Source of the DNA: Chitinophagaceae bacterium
GTDB taxonomy: Bacteria > Bacteroidota > Bacteroidia > Chitinophagales > Chitinophagaceae
Length of the DNA stretch: 64,000 nt
Direction of reading: 5' to 3'
Assembly: GCA_017307755.1 (NCBI GenBank)
Contig: JAFKGQ010000009.1
Span: forward strand, 451,025 to 515,024
The notes under the pieces are model-generated. The model made no database searches. It had not been told where the DNA came from and worked only from the letters and a program-made list of their open reading frames with translations. How positions within the stretch are numbered: position 1 is the stretch's first letter; every line of letters starts with the position of its first letter. The position numbers and the translations under genes were made by a program. Of the stretch, positions 46,395-54,766 are shown piece by piece.

Positions 46395-47816
46395 ATGAAA
46401 TATTACAATTATTTTTTTCTCTATTTCTTATTTATAAGTGTAACTTTTTTATCCTGCAGGAAATTTGTCGAGATCCCGCCGCCGGTCAGTATGATCTCGG
46501 ATGTTGCCGTATTTTCTGATAGCGTCAACATATCCAATGCCCTGACTGCTATTTATGCAACACAGGTCGGCGTAGGATTTGGCATAAGCGCTAGTTCGAG
46601 TATGGGCGGGTTTGTCGATCTGCAGAATTCTATATCGGCAGATGAGTTCAGTATCGGCAGCGATCTTTCACGTAGTGGTTTTGAATATTATTTTCGTAAT
46701 GATGTCCCGATAACGGATGATGACAACTGGTATTCTTTTTATAAAATAATTTACGCGGCGAATGCCTGTATTGAAGGGATCAATAAGAGTAACGGCATCT
46801 CTTCCTCTGTAAGAGATCAGCTAATGGGAGAAGCCAAATTTATACGCGCGTTATTTTACTTTCATTTTGTGAACCTTTTTGGGGATGTTCCATTGATCTT
46901 GTCTACTGACTATAAAGACAATGCTATAAAACCCCGTAATTCGAAAGATTCCGTTTATCAACAGGTGGTGACGGATCTTGAAGAGGCTGCGGGGAGATTG
47001 AAGGGTACCTACCCAACCGCAGGAAAGGCAAGACCTAATAAGTATACTGCAAAAGCCTTGCTGGCCAAGGTCTATTTGTATCTAAAGCAGTGGGGTAGGG
47101 CAGAAGATCTGGCTTCAGAGATCATTAATTCAGGGTCGTATCAGTTGGAGGCCGACTTGAACCAGGTATTTAAAAAAGGGAGCACGGAGACGATCTGGCA
47201 GCTTGTTCCTTACCTGGGACGTCAAACAGGATTTGGAAACACATTTGTGCCCCCTGATATAAATACCATCCCCCAATTTGTCATGGGTGATGATCTTTTG
47301 AATTCGTTCGAAGGAGGAGATCAGCGTAAGATGAGCTGGATCAGTAAAAACACTATCGATGTCAACGGCACGCCCGTGGACTTCTATTTTCCTTATAAAT
47401 ATAAAGTTAGAGGTACGGGTTCCGGAACTACTTCGGAAGAAAATTATATTGTTTTCAGGCTGGCTGAGATCTATCTTATCCGTGCTGAGGCAAGATTGGA
47501 ACAGGGTAAAATTACGGGCGCGAGCTCCGCCGAACAGGATCTCAACCTGATCAGGAACCGCGCAGGATTGGCCAATACTTCTGCTAACACCCAGCAGGCC
47601 ATGCGTACGGCACTAATCCAGGAAAGAAGGATCGAACTTTTTATTGAAGGGTCCAATCGGTGGTATGATCTTAAAAGATGGAACGTCATCGATGCAGTAA
47701 TGACTCCTGCTGCAATTTCAAAAGGCGCCAACTGGAAGCCTACAGCCCGGCTATACCCAATACCGCTGGTTGAGCTGCAAACAAATCCTTTCCTGGTTCA
47801 AAATCCCGGATATTAA
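46395..47816 (+). CDS. SusD/RagB-type lipoprotein
   Basis: The 473-residue protein has a lipobox FLSC (Cys21). SusD hallmarks are visible: YKIIYAANACIEGINKS, AKFIRALFYFHFVNLFGDVP and KYTAKALLAKVYLYLKQW for the TPR-like helices, and FRLAEIYLIRAEARLEQG, RRIELFIEGSNRWYDLKRW and the closing NPFLVQNPGY for the C-terminal signature. It binds the ligand for the preceding SusC. It is shorter than the SusD at 18552 and has more canonical motifs. Confidence 0.95.
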   Translation: MKYYNYFFLYFLFISVTFLSCRKFVEIPPPVSMISDVAVFSDSVNISNALTAIYATQVGVGFGISASSSMGGFVDLQNSISADEFSIGSDLSRSGFEYYFRNDVPITDDDNWYSFYKIIYAANACIEGINKSNGISSSVRDQLMGEAKFIRALFYFHFVNLFGDVPLILSTDYKDNAIKPRNSKDSVYQQVVTDLEEAAGRLKGTYPTAGKARPNKYTAKALLAKVYLYLKQWGRAEDLASEIINSGSYQLEADLNQVFKKGSTETIWQLVPYLGRQTGFGNTFVPPDINTIPQFVMGDDLLNSFEGGDQRKMSWISKNTIDVNGTPVDFYFPYKYKVRGTGSGTTSEENYIVFRLAEIYLIRAEARLEQGKITGASSAEQDLNLIRNRAGLANTSANTQQAMRTALIQERRIELFIEGSNRWYDLKRWNVIDAVMTPAAISKGANWKPTARLYPIPLVELQTNPFLVQNPGY

Positions 47817-47836
47817 AAACTGATAAATATTTAACT

Positions 47837-49126
47837 ATGTATATGCGTTTTCTTTTCGGGCTCGTTTTTATAAATTTTTTATCGTTGGCTGTTTTGGCGC
47901 AAAAAGGGCCAATCAGCGGACCGATCCCTGAAGCTGGAAGAGTAATGCCTCCTTTTCAATTTACTGATCTCATCAATTATGCGGGAATGCGTATTGACAA
48001 TGCCAGCTTTAAAGGCAGGTGGAAGGTGATCTATTGTTTTAATAAGGAATGCAGTTCCTGTGTAGCGAGTTTTTTAAGGTGGGAGAATCTCAGAAAAGAA
48101 TTTTCAGACAGCATCGAGATCATTCTTCTTGGATACACCGGATCCGCCTTTTCTCCATTTCAAGGGCCGGCGTCTGCAAAAATAAAAAACCTGATGAGGA
48201 GCGCTGTCGCGAAGCTAAACCTGGGTTTCCCCTGTGCATTTGACTCGGTGTTCTTTGAAAAGTTTGGACGACTATCTCCTTATACCCTCGTGATAGACCC
48301 TGGCAATGTAGTTCGGGCGGTGACCGGCGATGAACTATACGCAGAGGATATTTCTGGTTTTTTACAGGGGCATGAACCAAAATTGGAGCGAATCCAGACG
48401 TTTAAGGAACGCATAGCATTTAAGGTTGAAGAACCTTTCTTAATAGACAATAATGGCGGCCGTCAGGCAGACTATCTGTATCGGTCGGTGCTGACAAAAT
48501 GGAATGACTCTGTTAAGGCCTATAGGTATACTTTAAAACAGTCTTTACTACAGATCACCGGAGCGGATCTGAAAACGCTTTACAGGATTGCTTATACGGG
48601 TTATCAACGATTTGCTCCCTCTGATAGTGTTTATGGGCATATTTTCCCTTATCCCCTGGTAGAGTTGAGTGATGATCACGGCCTTTTAAAGGAGGCGGCT
48701 GGGCGCAAATACAATTATAGCCTCTCCCTCCCTGAAAATCAGGGAAAAAAGGAAGGGCTTTTGAACTATATGCGGAAAGACCTTGATAATTACTTCGGAT
48801 CTCACGTCGTGGTGGAAAGACGTCGCATGCCTTATTGGAAAGTAACGCTGGATACCGGAAAGAATAGCATAAAGACGGTGCCGTATGAAACCTATAGATC
48901 GTATTGGCTTGACGCCCTGTTATTTCAGCTTTCCGAATATGATAAGGACGGTCTTTATTTTATAAACGAGTCAGGACTGGAAGATCGTGGCTGTATCGAG
49001 CTGCCGGCGTTTTATAGCTACACACGAAAAACCGATCTGTTTACTATTATGATAAATGCCGGCTTTAAGATCGAGAAAAGTGAAAAGGAAATGGCTGTAA
49101 TTGTTGTCCGTGATAAAGTGCTGTAA
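47837..49126 (+). CDS. Thioredoxin-like exported protein with unassigned C-terminal domain
   Basis: The 429-residue protein has a signal peptide (to about VLAQ22; Met3 at 47843 may be the real start). An AhpC/TSA thioredoxin-like domain at about 35-185 has a C72-SS-C75 motif in place of the usual WCxxC. From about 195 to 429 comes a second domain rich in aromatic residues. Its late part (MPYWKVTLD, later RGCIELPAF and FTIMINAGFKIEKSEKEM) recalls the DUF3738-type partner of secreted thioredoxins, but this is weak. Such proteins often follow SusC/SusD in Bacteroidota operons. A periplasmic redox role is inferred. Confidence 0.75.
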   Translation: MYMRFLFGLVFINFLSLAVLAQKGPISGPIPEAGRVMPPFQFTDLINYAGMRIDNASFKGRWKVIYCFNKECSSCVASFLRWENLRKEFSDSIEIILLGYTGSAFSPFQGPASAKIKNLMRSAVAKLNLGFPCAFDSVFFEKFGRLSPYTLVIDPGNVVRAVTGDELYAEDISGFLQGHEPKLERIQTFKERIAFKVEEPFLIDNNGGRQADYLYRSVLTKWNDSVKAYRYTLKQSLLQITGADLKTLYRIAYTGYQRFAPSDSVYGHIFPYPLVELSDDHGLLKEAAGRKYNYSLSLPENQGKKEGLLNYMRKDLDNYFGSHVVVERRRMPYWKVTLDTGKNSIKTVPYETYRSYWLDALLFQLSEYDKDGLYFINESGLEDRGCIELPAFYSYTRKTDLFTIMINAGFKIEKSEKEMAVIVVRDKVL

Positions 49127-49150
49127 CCGGCGGAAATTTTAATAATAATC

Positions 49151-49594
49151 ATGAAAAGAGGAACTGTATTGCTGGGATGCCTGTTGTTTGATCTGTCTGT
49201 CTTTGCCCAAGTGCAACTAAATACTTCCACCAAAAAGGTCGGTGACAAAAAATACGAGATACATCTGATGCTGACGATCGAAGGCGGCTGGCATATCTAT
49301 AGTTGCAAACAGCCTGCCGATGCGATAGGTTTGCCGACAACCGTTCATTTTACTAAAAGCCCCCTTTGGTCTTTCGAGGGAGCTATTTTGGAGATTGGCC
49401 GGTCGGTAAAACGCCGTGATCCAATATTAGATGTTGAGTCCTTGATCTATTCGGAGAAGTTAGAGTTGGTTCAAGTGATGGTTTTGAAACCGAAAGTTAA
49501 GACGATCGTTTCAGGGACTATTACTTATATGGCGTGCACTGATGAGAAATGTCTGCCGCCGGAGACGGTTCGCTTTTCGCTGCCCCTGCATTAG
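49151..49594 (+). CDS. DsbD N-terminal-like (disulfide-bond corrector) protein
   Basis: This 147-residue protein has a signal peptide ending near VFAQ20 and a single domain similar to the N-terminal domain of DsbD (Pfam DsbC, PF11412). Supporting segments are EGGWHIYSCKQPADAIGLPT and the C-terminal YMACTDEKCLPPETVRFSLP. The three cysteines include the TDEKC pair typical of the family. It has no transmembrane part, so it would be a free periplasmic carrier of reducing equivalents, probably working with the preceding thioredoxin-like protein. It is the last gene of the operon; a hairpin terminator lies 78 bp downstream. Confidence 0.82.
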   Translation: MKRGTVLLGCLLFDLSVFAQVQLNTSTKKVGDKKYEIHLMLTIEGGWHIYSCKQPADAIGLPTTVHFTKSPLWSFEGAILEIGRSVKRRDPILDVESLIYSEKLELVQVMVLKPKVKTIVSGTITYMACTDEKCLPPETVRFSLPLH

Positions 49595-49669
49595 TTCCGG
49601 CCATCTTCAAAGAAATAGGGGATAAACGTTCAGAACTCTAAATTTCCGGCTTTTTATAGACCAGGAAAT

Positions 49670-49846
49670 AAGAAAACCCGCTCTGAGAGGGGGTTTTGTA
49701 CGAGTGACCTGCGGACCGGACGGGACAATAACTGACCGCCGGAACCTGCACCTGTATTATATTTCAAGATAACGATCGGATAACTACCCGAATTCCTACC
49801 CGGGAGATTTGATATGATCTGGATCGTTTTAGGACAAAGAACTATT
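49670..49846 (-). ncRNA. Candidate small RNA (unnamed)
   Basis: A near-perfect promoter on the minus strand (49853-49883) and a hairpin with terminator shape (49673-49697) bracket about 175 nt without an ATG-initiated frame on that strand. Within it, AACGATC near the 5' end can pair with GATCGTT about 50 nt later, around an inner CCCG/CGGG hairpin. A second GC-rich hairpin (CCGGCGG with CCGTCCGG, one bulge) follows. These point to a structured transcript. I do not recognise a known family. The transcript is inferred from signals only. Confidence 0.35.
49673..49697. terminator. Bidirectional hairpin terminator
   Basis: A stem AAAACCC (49673-49679), one mismatch, CTC, loop TGA, GAG, one mismatch, GGGTTTT (49691-49697) follows the sigma-FecR-SusC/D operon. 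Because both arms carry A/T ends, it can also terminate transcription on the minus strand, where the sequence past the stem is T-rich. It would close the candidate RNA from 49846. Confidence 0.7.
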
Positions 49847-49852
49847 GTGATA

Positions 49853-49883
49853 CAAAGATAGAAAATAATGGTGAGGTACGCAA
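49853..49883 (-). promoter_or_regulatory. Strong Bacteroidota-type promoter on the minus strand
   Basis: Read on the minus strand, TTG (49883-49881) is followed after exactly 20 bp by TATCTTTG (49860-49853), matching the consensus for the primary sigma factor. Transcription would begin near 49846 and run into gene-free DNA, not into an open reading frame. Confidence 0.5.
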
Positions 49884-49942
49884 GATGGGGAAGAAAGTAG
49901 GGATGCGGCCGGGGCCACTTTTAAAAATAATTTCCCAAAACG

Positions 49943-50084
49943 AAAAAAGGGCAAAAAAGAAAGGCGCAGCCCACAGCCTGATTTTTCATTGCGCGTATAA
50001 AGGATGGCCCTTGTGCGGCGGGCGCTGTGTTTATGCCGCGGAATCGCCCCGGGCTGTATCTTGCGCCGCTTTTTTAGCCTTTTG
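49943..50084. repeat. Long imperfect palindrome (possible MITE- or REP-like element)
   Basis: The outer arms (49943-49978 and 50051-50084) pair through an A-rich tract with a T-rich tract and through GGCGCA with TGCGCC. Inner parts (CGCGTATAAA with TTTATGCCGCG, then GGCCC with GGGCGC) continue the pairing to a short loop near 50015. The whole 142 bp can fold into one interrupted hairpin, with A-tract and T-tract ends that would also act as a bidirectional terminator for the minus-strand gene ending at 50187. A 71-codon frame inside it (49885-50100) is a by-product. The rest of the 592-bp gap 49595-50186, apart from the hairpin, promoter and candidate RNA listed separately, shows nothing recognisable. 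Confidence 0.55.
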
Positions 50085-50186
50085 GTTGGAATGTTGGTAG
50101 CGTCTTGATCACGAAATGTACAAATTACTTGCGATTAATGTTTAATATGTTTGTTGAATGAATGAATAGGAGGTTGAGATGAGGAT

Positions 50187-53100
50187 CTAAACCAACCGCT
50201 CTTCCAATATGCCCTTCCAGGCTATAAACCCCTTTTTAGAATCAGAATAATCATGCCAGATTCGGCTGAAATTGGGATGTTCCTGCTTAAGATAATCCTG
50301 CCTTCCACTTTTTTTGATGCCGGTAATAATTTCTTCGATCTGATTTAGCGTATTTCGCAGGGCATCTCTTGATTTTTCTGTATCCCAAACATAAGTGGCT
50401 TCCTCACTATCGAGTGTTTCCCAGATAATATGATATTTCCTTTCGCCGGATAACAGAAACAAAAAAGAGAATGGTTGCAATACAAACCTGAGCTTTAATA
50501 TAGATGTTTCATGTTTAGATGATAAATATTTTAAATGCAGGTAGTGTTTGCATTTCTTTACATTCAAGATATCGCTTAACAGTTGTTGTTCTGAATCGAA
50601 TAAATCTTTGGCCGATGAATGATATTGACCTAGCAGGGTATCGAATGTATTGGTTTTATTAGTCAATGATCCATCCTTTGGCCTGAATATTTCTCTTTTC
50701 ACAAACTCAAATCGCACACTTTCAATAAGGGAATTATTTATGCAATTAATATCATCGGATTTGGCTGTTGCTGAAATGACAGCGTTGTCGGAAAACTGGA
50801 CGGCAACATCTGTAGTGATCAATTTTTTCTTCAGCGTTTTGCTGAAATAATCCTTGATAGCATCAAATTCAGGCCGTATGTCGGCATTTTCAATTTCAAA
50901 GATCAATTCCTGATTGATTTCTTCAATAAATAGCGGGAATGATACGCTGCCGTATAAAAACGATATTCTTGAAAACGGTACTTTCATGGTTTTTAAAACT
51001 ACGTTTTCAACCGGCTGCTTTTCTTGTGTCTTTGCTTTTTCCGGTACCGCTTGTTGTGCGGCTATTTGTTTTTTTAGAATAACAGATCTTAGAAAACCTG
51101 CTGTATCGATCGACCGGAATTTTATTTTTTCTATACCTGGGAAATAGAATGAGGTGTTAAGATTGAGCATGATATCGCTGTAGTCATAATGATAATCGAT
51201 GATTTCACCTGTTAATTCCCCGGAGTCATCGTCATACCTGAGTACCCTGATCTTCCAACAGATATCTGGCAGAAACTGTTCTATGGGCATCGGTAATTCA
51301 AGGCAGTCAATTGGAAAGGAGTTTTCGGTTGATTGGATGTGAAATCTTCTGCCATCCAATAGAAGAATGATCTCTTCGAATGGTTTTATCTGGCCGGATT
51401 GCGCCAGTTTTCTATAATGTCTATTACGCTGTTTGAATAAATTATCTAAATATTCAATCCGTGTATCCCTATAGTCATAGATAGTAGGTTTGACAGCACT
51501 ACGTTGCACCCTACCAATATATTGGATAAGTTTTCCTTCGAAGGCGAAGGGATACGCCAGTATCAAACAGTCAAGGGCGTCGATATCTGCTCCTTCACCC
51601 ATGAATTGCCCGGTCGTGATCAATGCCTGGAACTGGCCAGCATGGATTTGATCTAATTTCGACTTTCTTGCCTGGGCGGGATCGTCACCGGTTATAGCAA
51701 TTGTCTCCATTGAACTTTTAAGATACTGCTGAAGAATAGCGACGTGGGCTTTTCTTTCCGTTAATACAAGTACCTTTCTACCGGCAGTTACTTCCTTTTT
51801 TATGTCCTTAACGATCAACTCATTTCTGGCGGTATCATGAACGAGTATGTGAAGCAGCGTTTCATGGTTGTCCGTTTTAGCATTGAACGGGGTAAATAGG
51901 TCCGTCTCCTGAATTGCTAATGATAGTTGTTTGCTGTGCTTTTCCTCTGTTGGAGAAAAGACAATCTTGTGGATTATTTTCCCGATATGAATGAAAATAA
52001 GCTCTTCGTCCTTGTTTTTCCTATTGGGAGTGGCTGTAAAACCATACAGATAATAAGAGTGGAAATTTATTATCACCTCCCGAAATGTCTTGGCGGGGAT
52101 ATGATGGCATTCGTCCACTAAGATTGTTCCGAAGGAACGATAGATCTTCTCCGGTAAACTGTCGGATTGCAGGCTTTGTATCATAGCCACGGTAATTTCG
52201 TTGCCAATCTCACATTTTCCGCCTTCTATTTTTCCAATTCTGAATTTTGGTATTCCCAAAAATGATTGAATCCTTTCTATCCATTGATCGAACAATTGTT
52301 TCCGATGCACGATAATTAGGGTTGGTTGCTGTCTTTCTGCTATCATATACAATCCCATGATAGTTTTTCCGGCTCCGGGAGGCGCAACGATTACCCCAAA
52401 ATCTTTCGTATTTGTTGCCTCGACCGCTTTTTGCTGGTATTCATTTAGAGTTATTGTTGATTTGAAGTGAACAGGTTCCAGCTTTACTCTTTTATCTTCA
52501 AACTGATAAGATATATTCTGTTCTTTGCAGTGGTTGATCAATTTACCGGCAAAACCCCTGGGAAGAAAAACAAAGCCGTCTTTTTCGTTAAGTGTTCGGA
52601 AATAGGGTTCAATATTATAGGTGCTCTTGCCTGATTTCTGTTTGATCAGGTAATCTACATTTAAAAAATTCAGATTCTCTCGCAGATAACTTATCAAAGA
52701 AGGAGTTAATTCATGTCGTGGAATTGTTATCTGATTTGTAAGGGTGATATGGATTTTTCCATCTGGTGAGATAAGTGAGGTAGGGCGATTCCTGATTGGA
52801 CTATGGGACGAGGAAATTTTATCCAGTACTTCATCTAGCTTTGCAGGGGATACCTTTTGAACTGCTCGTAAGAAGGCCCACTGATCCGGAAATGAATTAT
52901 GGGTTGTCGGATCGATAAAACAAGTATTTCCTTTTTCAAGAGCTGTTTTTTGCAAAGGCAGGGCAATCAAATTGCCAAAGCCTTTGCCGGAATGTGAATC
53001 CTGGTTAGGAAATAACCTATCAAAATTGGAGCTTTTATTAAATGGTGAGATAATCCCGGAACCGGTCAAGAACGTAAGAAATAATTTTCTGCTTTTGACA

Positions 53101-53546
53101 GCGGGGTAAGGCGCATTAAAGAATAGCCATATGTGACCACCTTGTCCAGACCTGGATCGTTCTAAATAAACTGGTAACTGATATTTTTCACAGTGGGCCA
53201 TGAATGTCTTGCATTCTTCAATCCAGGATTTTTTGCCTGATTCGGATTGATCGAAGTCTGCTGCAATAAACCAGGAGGTATTATCTTGTAGTAAAGGGTA
53301 TATGCCAATAATTTCCTTACCGGACAGATGCCGGACTAACTTTTCGTCTGTTAATGGAATAGTCTTTTTGTTAGGGAAATTATCAAGTGATCCTCCTTTG
53401 GCTTTGTGTTGTGCGTATTCTTGCCAATTCATGTCGTAGGCCGGGGTGTATCCCGATTTGCCGTTTTTTTCCCAGCGAATGGCATAAATGTCTTCTCTTC
53501 CCTTGAAGAGAGCCCTGAAGATTGTACTCTGGTCTTGGATTGACAT
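50187..53546 (-). CDS. Archaeo-eukaryotic primase and SF2 helicase fusion (TOTE conflict type)
   Basis: This 1119-residue protein combines two enzymes. Residues about 75-245 show an archaeo-eukaryotic primase-like fold with the metal-binding AADFD (Asp97, Asp99) and the SGQGGHIW nucleotide-binding motif (His138). Residues about 365-700 are a superfamily 2 helicase with Walker A APPGAGKT (388-395), DECH (478-481), GFTATPNR and the motif VI region QYIGRVQR. This pairing matches proteins Pfam calls TOTE conflict systems, predicted defence against invasive DNA. The last about 380 residues match nothing I know. It starts 392 bp from the divergent AbiE genes; a -7-like TATCTTTA lies just upstream of its ATG. 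Confidence 0.82.
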   Translation of the reverse strand: MSIQDQSTIFRALFKGREDIYAIRWEKNGKSGYTPAYDMNWQEYAQHKAKGGSLDNFPNKKTIPLTDEKLVRHLSGKEIIGIYPLLQDNTSWFIAADFDQSESGKKSWIEECKTFMAHCEKYQLPVYLERSRSGQGGHIWLFFNAPYPAVKSRKLFLTFLTGSGIISPFNKSSNFDRLFPNQDSHSGKGFGNLIALPLQKTALEKGNTCFIDPTTHNSFPDQWAFLRAVQKVSPAKLDEVLDKISSSHSPIRNRPTSLISPDGKIHITLTNQITIPRHELTPSLISYLRENLNFLNVDYLIKQKSGKSTYNIEPYFRTLNEKDGFVFLPRGFAGKLINHCKEQNISYQFEDKRVKLEPVHFKSTITLNEYQQKAVEATNTKDFGVIVAPPGAGKTIMGLYMIAERQQPTLIIVHRKQLFDQWIERIQSFLGIPKFRIGKIEGGKCEIGNEITVAMIQSLQSDSLPEKIYRSFGTILVDECHHIPAKTFREVIINFHSYYLYGFTATPNRKNKDEELIFIHIGKIIHKIVFSPTEEKHSKQLSLAIQETDLFTPFNAKTDNHETLLHILVHDTARNELIVKDIKKEVTAGRKVLVLTERKAHVAILQQYLKSSMETIAITGDDPAQARKSKLDQIHAGQFQALITTGQFMGEGADIDALDCLILAYPFAFEGKLIQYIGRVQRSAVKPTIYDYRDTRIEYLDNLFKQRNRHYRKLAQSGQIKPFEEIILLLDGRRFHIQSTENSFPIDCLELPMPIEQFLPDICWKIRVLRYDDDSGELTGEIIDYHYDYSDIMLNLNTSFYFPGIEKIKFRSIDTAGFLRSVILKKQIAAQQAVPEKAKTQEKQPVENVVLKTMKVPFSRISFLYGSVSFPLFIEEINQELIFEIENADIRPEFDAIKDYFSKTLKKKLITTDVAVQFSDNAVISATAKSDDINCINNSLIESVRFEFVKREIFRPKDGSLTNKTNTFDTLLGQYHSSAKDLFDSEQQLLSDILNVKKCKHYLHLKYLSSKHETSILKLRFVLQPFSFLFLLSGERKYHIIWETLDSEEATYVWDTEKSRDALRNTLNQIEEIITGIKKSGRQDYLKQEHPNFSRIWHDYSDSKKGFIAWKGILEERLV

Positions 53547-53835
53547 AGATTGGATAAAGATAGGAGAATTGATTAGGCGTCCGTTCTTGGGATATGTTGG
53601 GCTCGAGGTTGGGATCGGATGCGGAGATGAAAATTTGGATATCGGGAAAGTGATCAGAATCTAATAAATAAATCCAATATCCTAATGATTTTCAAGATAT
53701 TGACGGCAGGTAATGGATTATCCTATCATCCATAGAATCAGATGGTTACAGCACAGGGGGCATTTGAAAAAAGGCGAGCAAATGAACCAGAGTCAGATAC
53801 TTGTTTTCTTTAAAATGATCTTTCGTAGCGTTTTA

Positions 53836-53938
53836 GTCAGGTTATACCTGACATAATAGATATAAAACAACAATTTGTTGTGAAGTATTGTTTAATTGTG
53901 TTACTTTGTAGCCGATTTGTCAGGTTTACCCTGACAAA
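53836..53938. promoter_or_regulatory. Two AbiEi-type operator palindromes
   Basis: Two related inverted repeats precede the AbiE genes. GTCAGGT, 3 bp, ACCTGAC (53836-53852) and TTTGTCAGG, 5 bp, CCTGACAAA (53916-53938) are both perfect and share the TCAGG/CCTGA core. The second abuts the ATG at 53939 and covers the predicted transcription start. In the studied AbiE system AbiEi binds two inverted repeats in its promoter to repress it, so autoregulation is expected. The remaining 53547-53835 part of this 392-bp gap shows no feature beyond a weak minus-strand -7-like box near the primase-helicase start. Confidence 0.75.
53878..53908 (+). promoter_or_regulatory. Promoter of the AbiE operon
   Basis: TTG at 53878-53880 is followed after 20 bp by TTACTTTG at 53901-53908, a 7 of 8 match to the TAnnTTTG box. 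The start of transcription would fall near 53915, at the left edge of the second palindrome. Confidence 0.6.
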
Positions 53939-54766
53939 ATGGATATGAAACATAAGAATATTTCTTATCAATCCAACAATGTTCTGAGCTATTTTTTCAA
54001 TAGCCACAAGCTATGCTTTACTTATACTGAAGCCTTGAAAGCATTACCAGATACTTCAGAAAGTGCAGTCAAGGAATTGCTAAGTGACATGACTAAAAGA
54101 GGTCTGTTAATGCGTGTTAAAAGGGGATTGTATTATATTATTCCTTTTGATCAGGATCCTCAAACATTCATGCCTGATTGGCATTTACTGGCGGAATATT
54201 TGGTAAATGATAGCAAGTTTTATATTGGCTATTATTCGGCTCTTCAATTGCATCAGCTAATTACTCAGCCTTCTCTTACAGAATTGATAGTTACTGATCA
54301 TCAAATAAAACCTGCTAAGATTAAGGTAAAAGATGTAACGTTTCAATTTATCTATCATAACGAAAAACATTTTTTCGGAACCCAAAAGGTCTGGATTGAT
54401 TCATTTAATAGGGTGGTATGCTCTGATTTGGAAAAAACATTTATAGATTGCCTATTCAGACCTGACTATGGCGGCGGAATTGTAGAAATCGGTAAGGCTC
54501 TCTACACGGCAAGAACGGCTATCAATTTTGAAAAGTTATTGGGATACTGTAAGAAATTCGATTCCCAAGCTGTTATTAAAAGACTTGGTTTCTTACTGGA
54601 ACTATTAAAAATAGATGCACCTATCATCAGAGACTTGCAGGATCTTAAAACAGATTCTTTTATCCTACTAGATACTGAAATGGGAAAAGAGGGGAAAAGA
54701 CTAAGTCGTTGGAGTGTTCAACAAAATATAGATTCAGAAACCATTAAATCGTCAATTCTTACATGA
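53939..54766 (+). CDS. abiEi: AbiEi-type antitoxin / transcriptional regulator
   Basis: This 275-residue protein has an N-terminal winged helix at about 15-70 (FTYTEALKALPDTSESAVKE followed by LLSDMTKRGLLMRVKRGLYY) and a C-terminal domain with the family phrases YYSALQLHQL and SDLEKTFIDCLFRPDYGGG. AbiEi proteins are type IV antitoxins: they counter the toxin without binding it and repress the operon through inverted repeats, which are visible upstream. An ATG at 53945 is a second possible start. The gene overlaps the toxin gene by four bases (ATGA). Confidence 0.9.
   Translation: MDMKHKNISYQSNNVLSYFFNSHKLCFTYTEALKALPDTSESAVKELLSDMTKRGLLMRVKRGLYYIIPFDQDPQTFMPDWHLLAEYLVNDSKFYIGYYSALQLHQLITQPSLTELIVTDHQIKPAKIKVKDVTFQFIYHNEKHFFGTQKVWIDSFNRVVCSDLEKTFIDCLFRPDYGGGIVEIGKALYTARTAINFEKLLGYCKKFDSQAVIKRLGFLLELLKIDAPIIRDLQDLKTDSFILLDTEMGKEGKRLSRWSVQQNIDSETIKSSILT

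Noticed and set aside
49700..49742. TGACCTGCGG and CTGACCGCCGG words as remnants of an IS21 end
   Set aside because: Only two inexact copies without the 22-bp period seen at 63872-63921.
49885..50100. A 71-codon plus-strand frame
   Set aside because: Runs through the long palindrome and its composition follows the hairpin arms, so it is best explained as chance.
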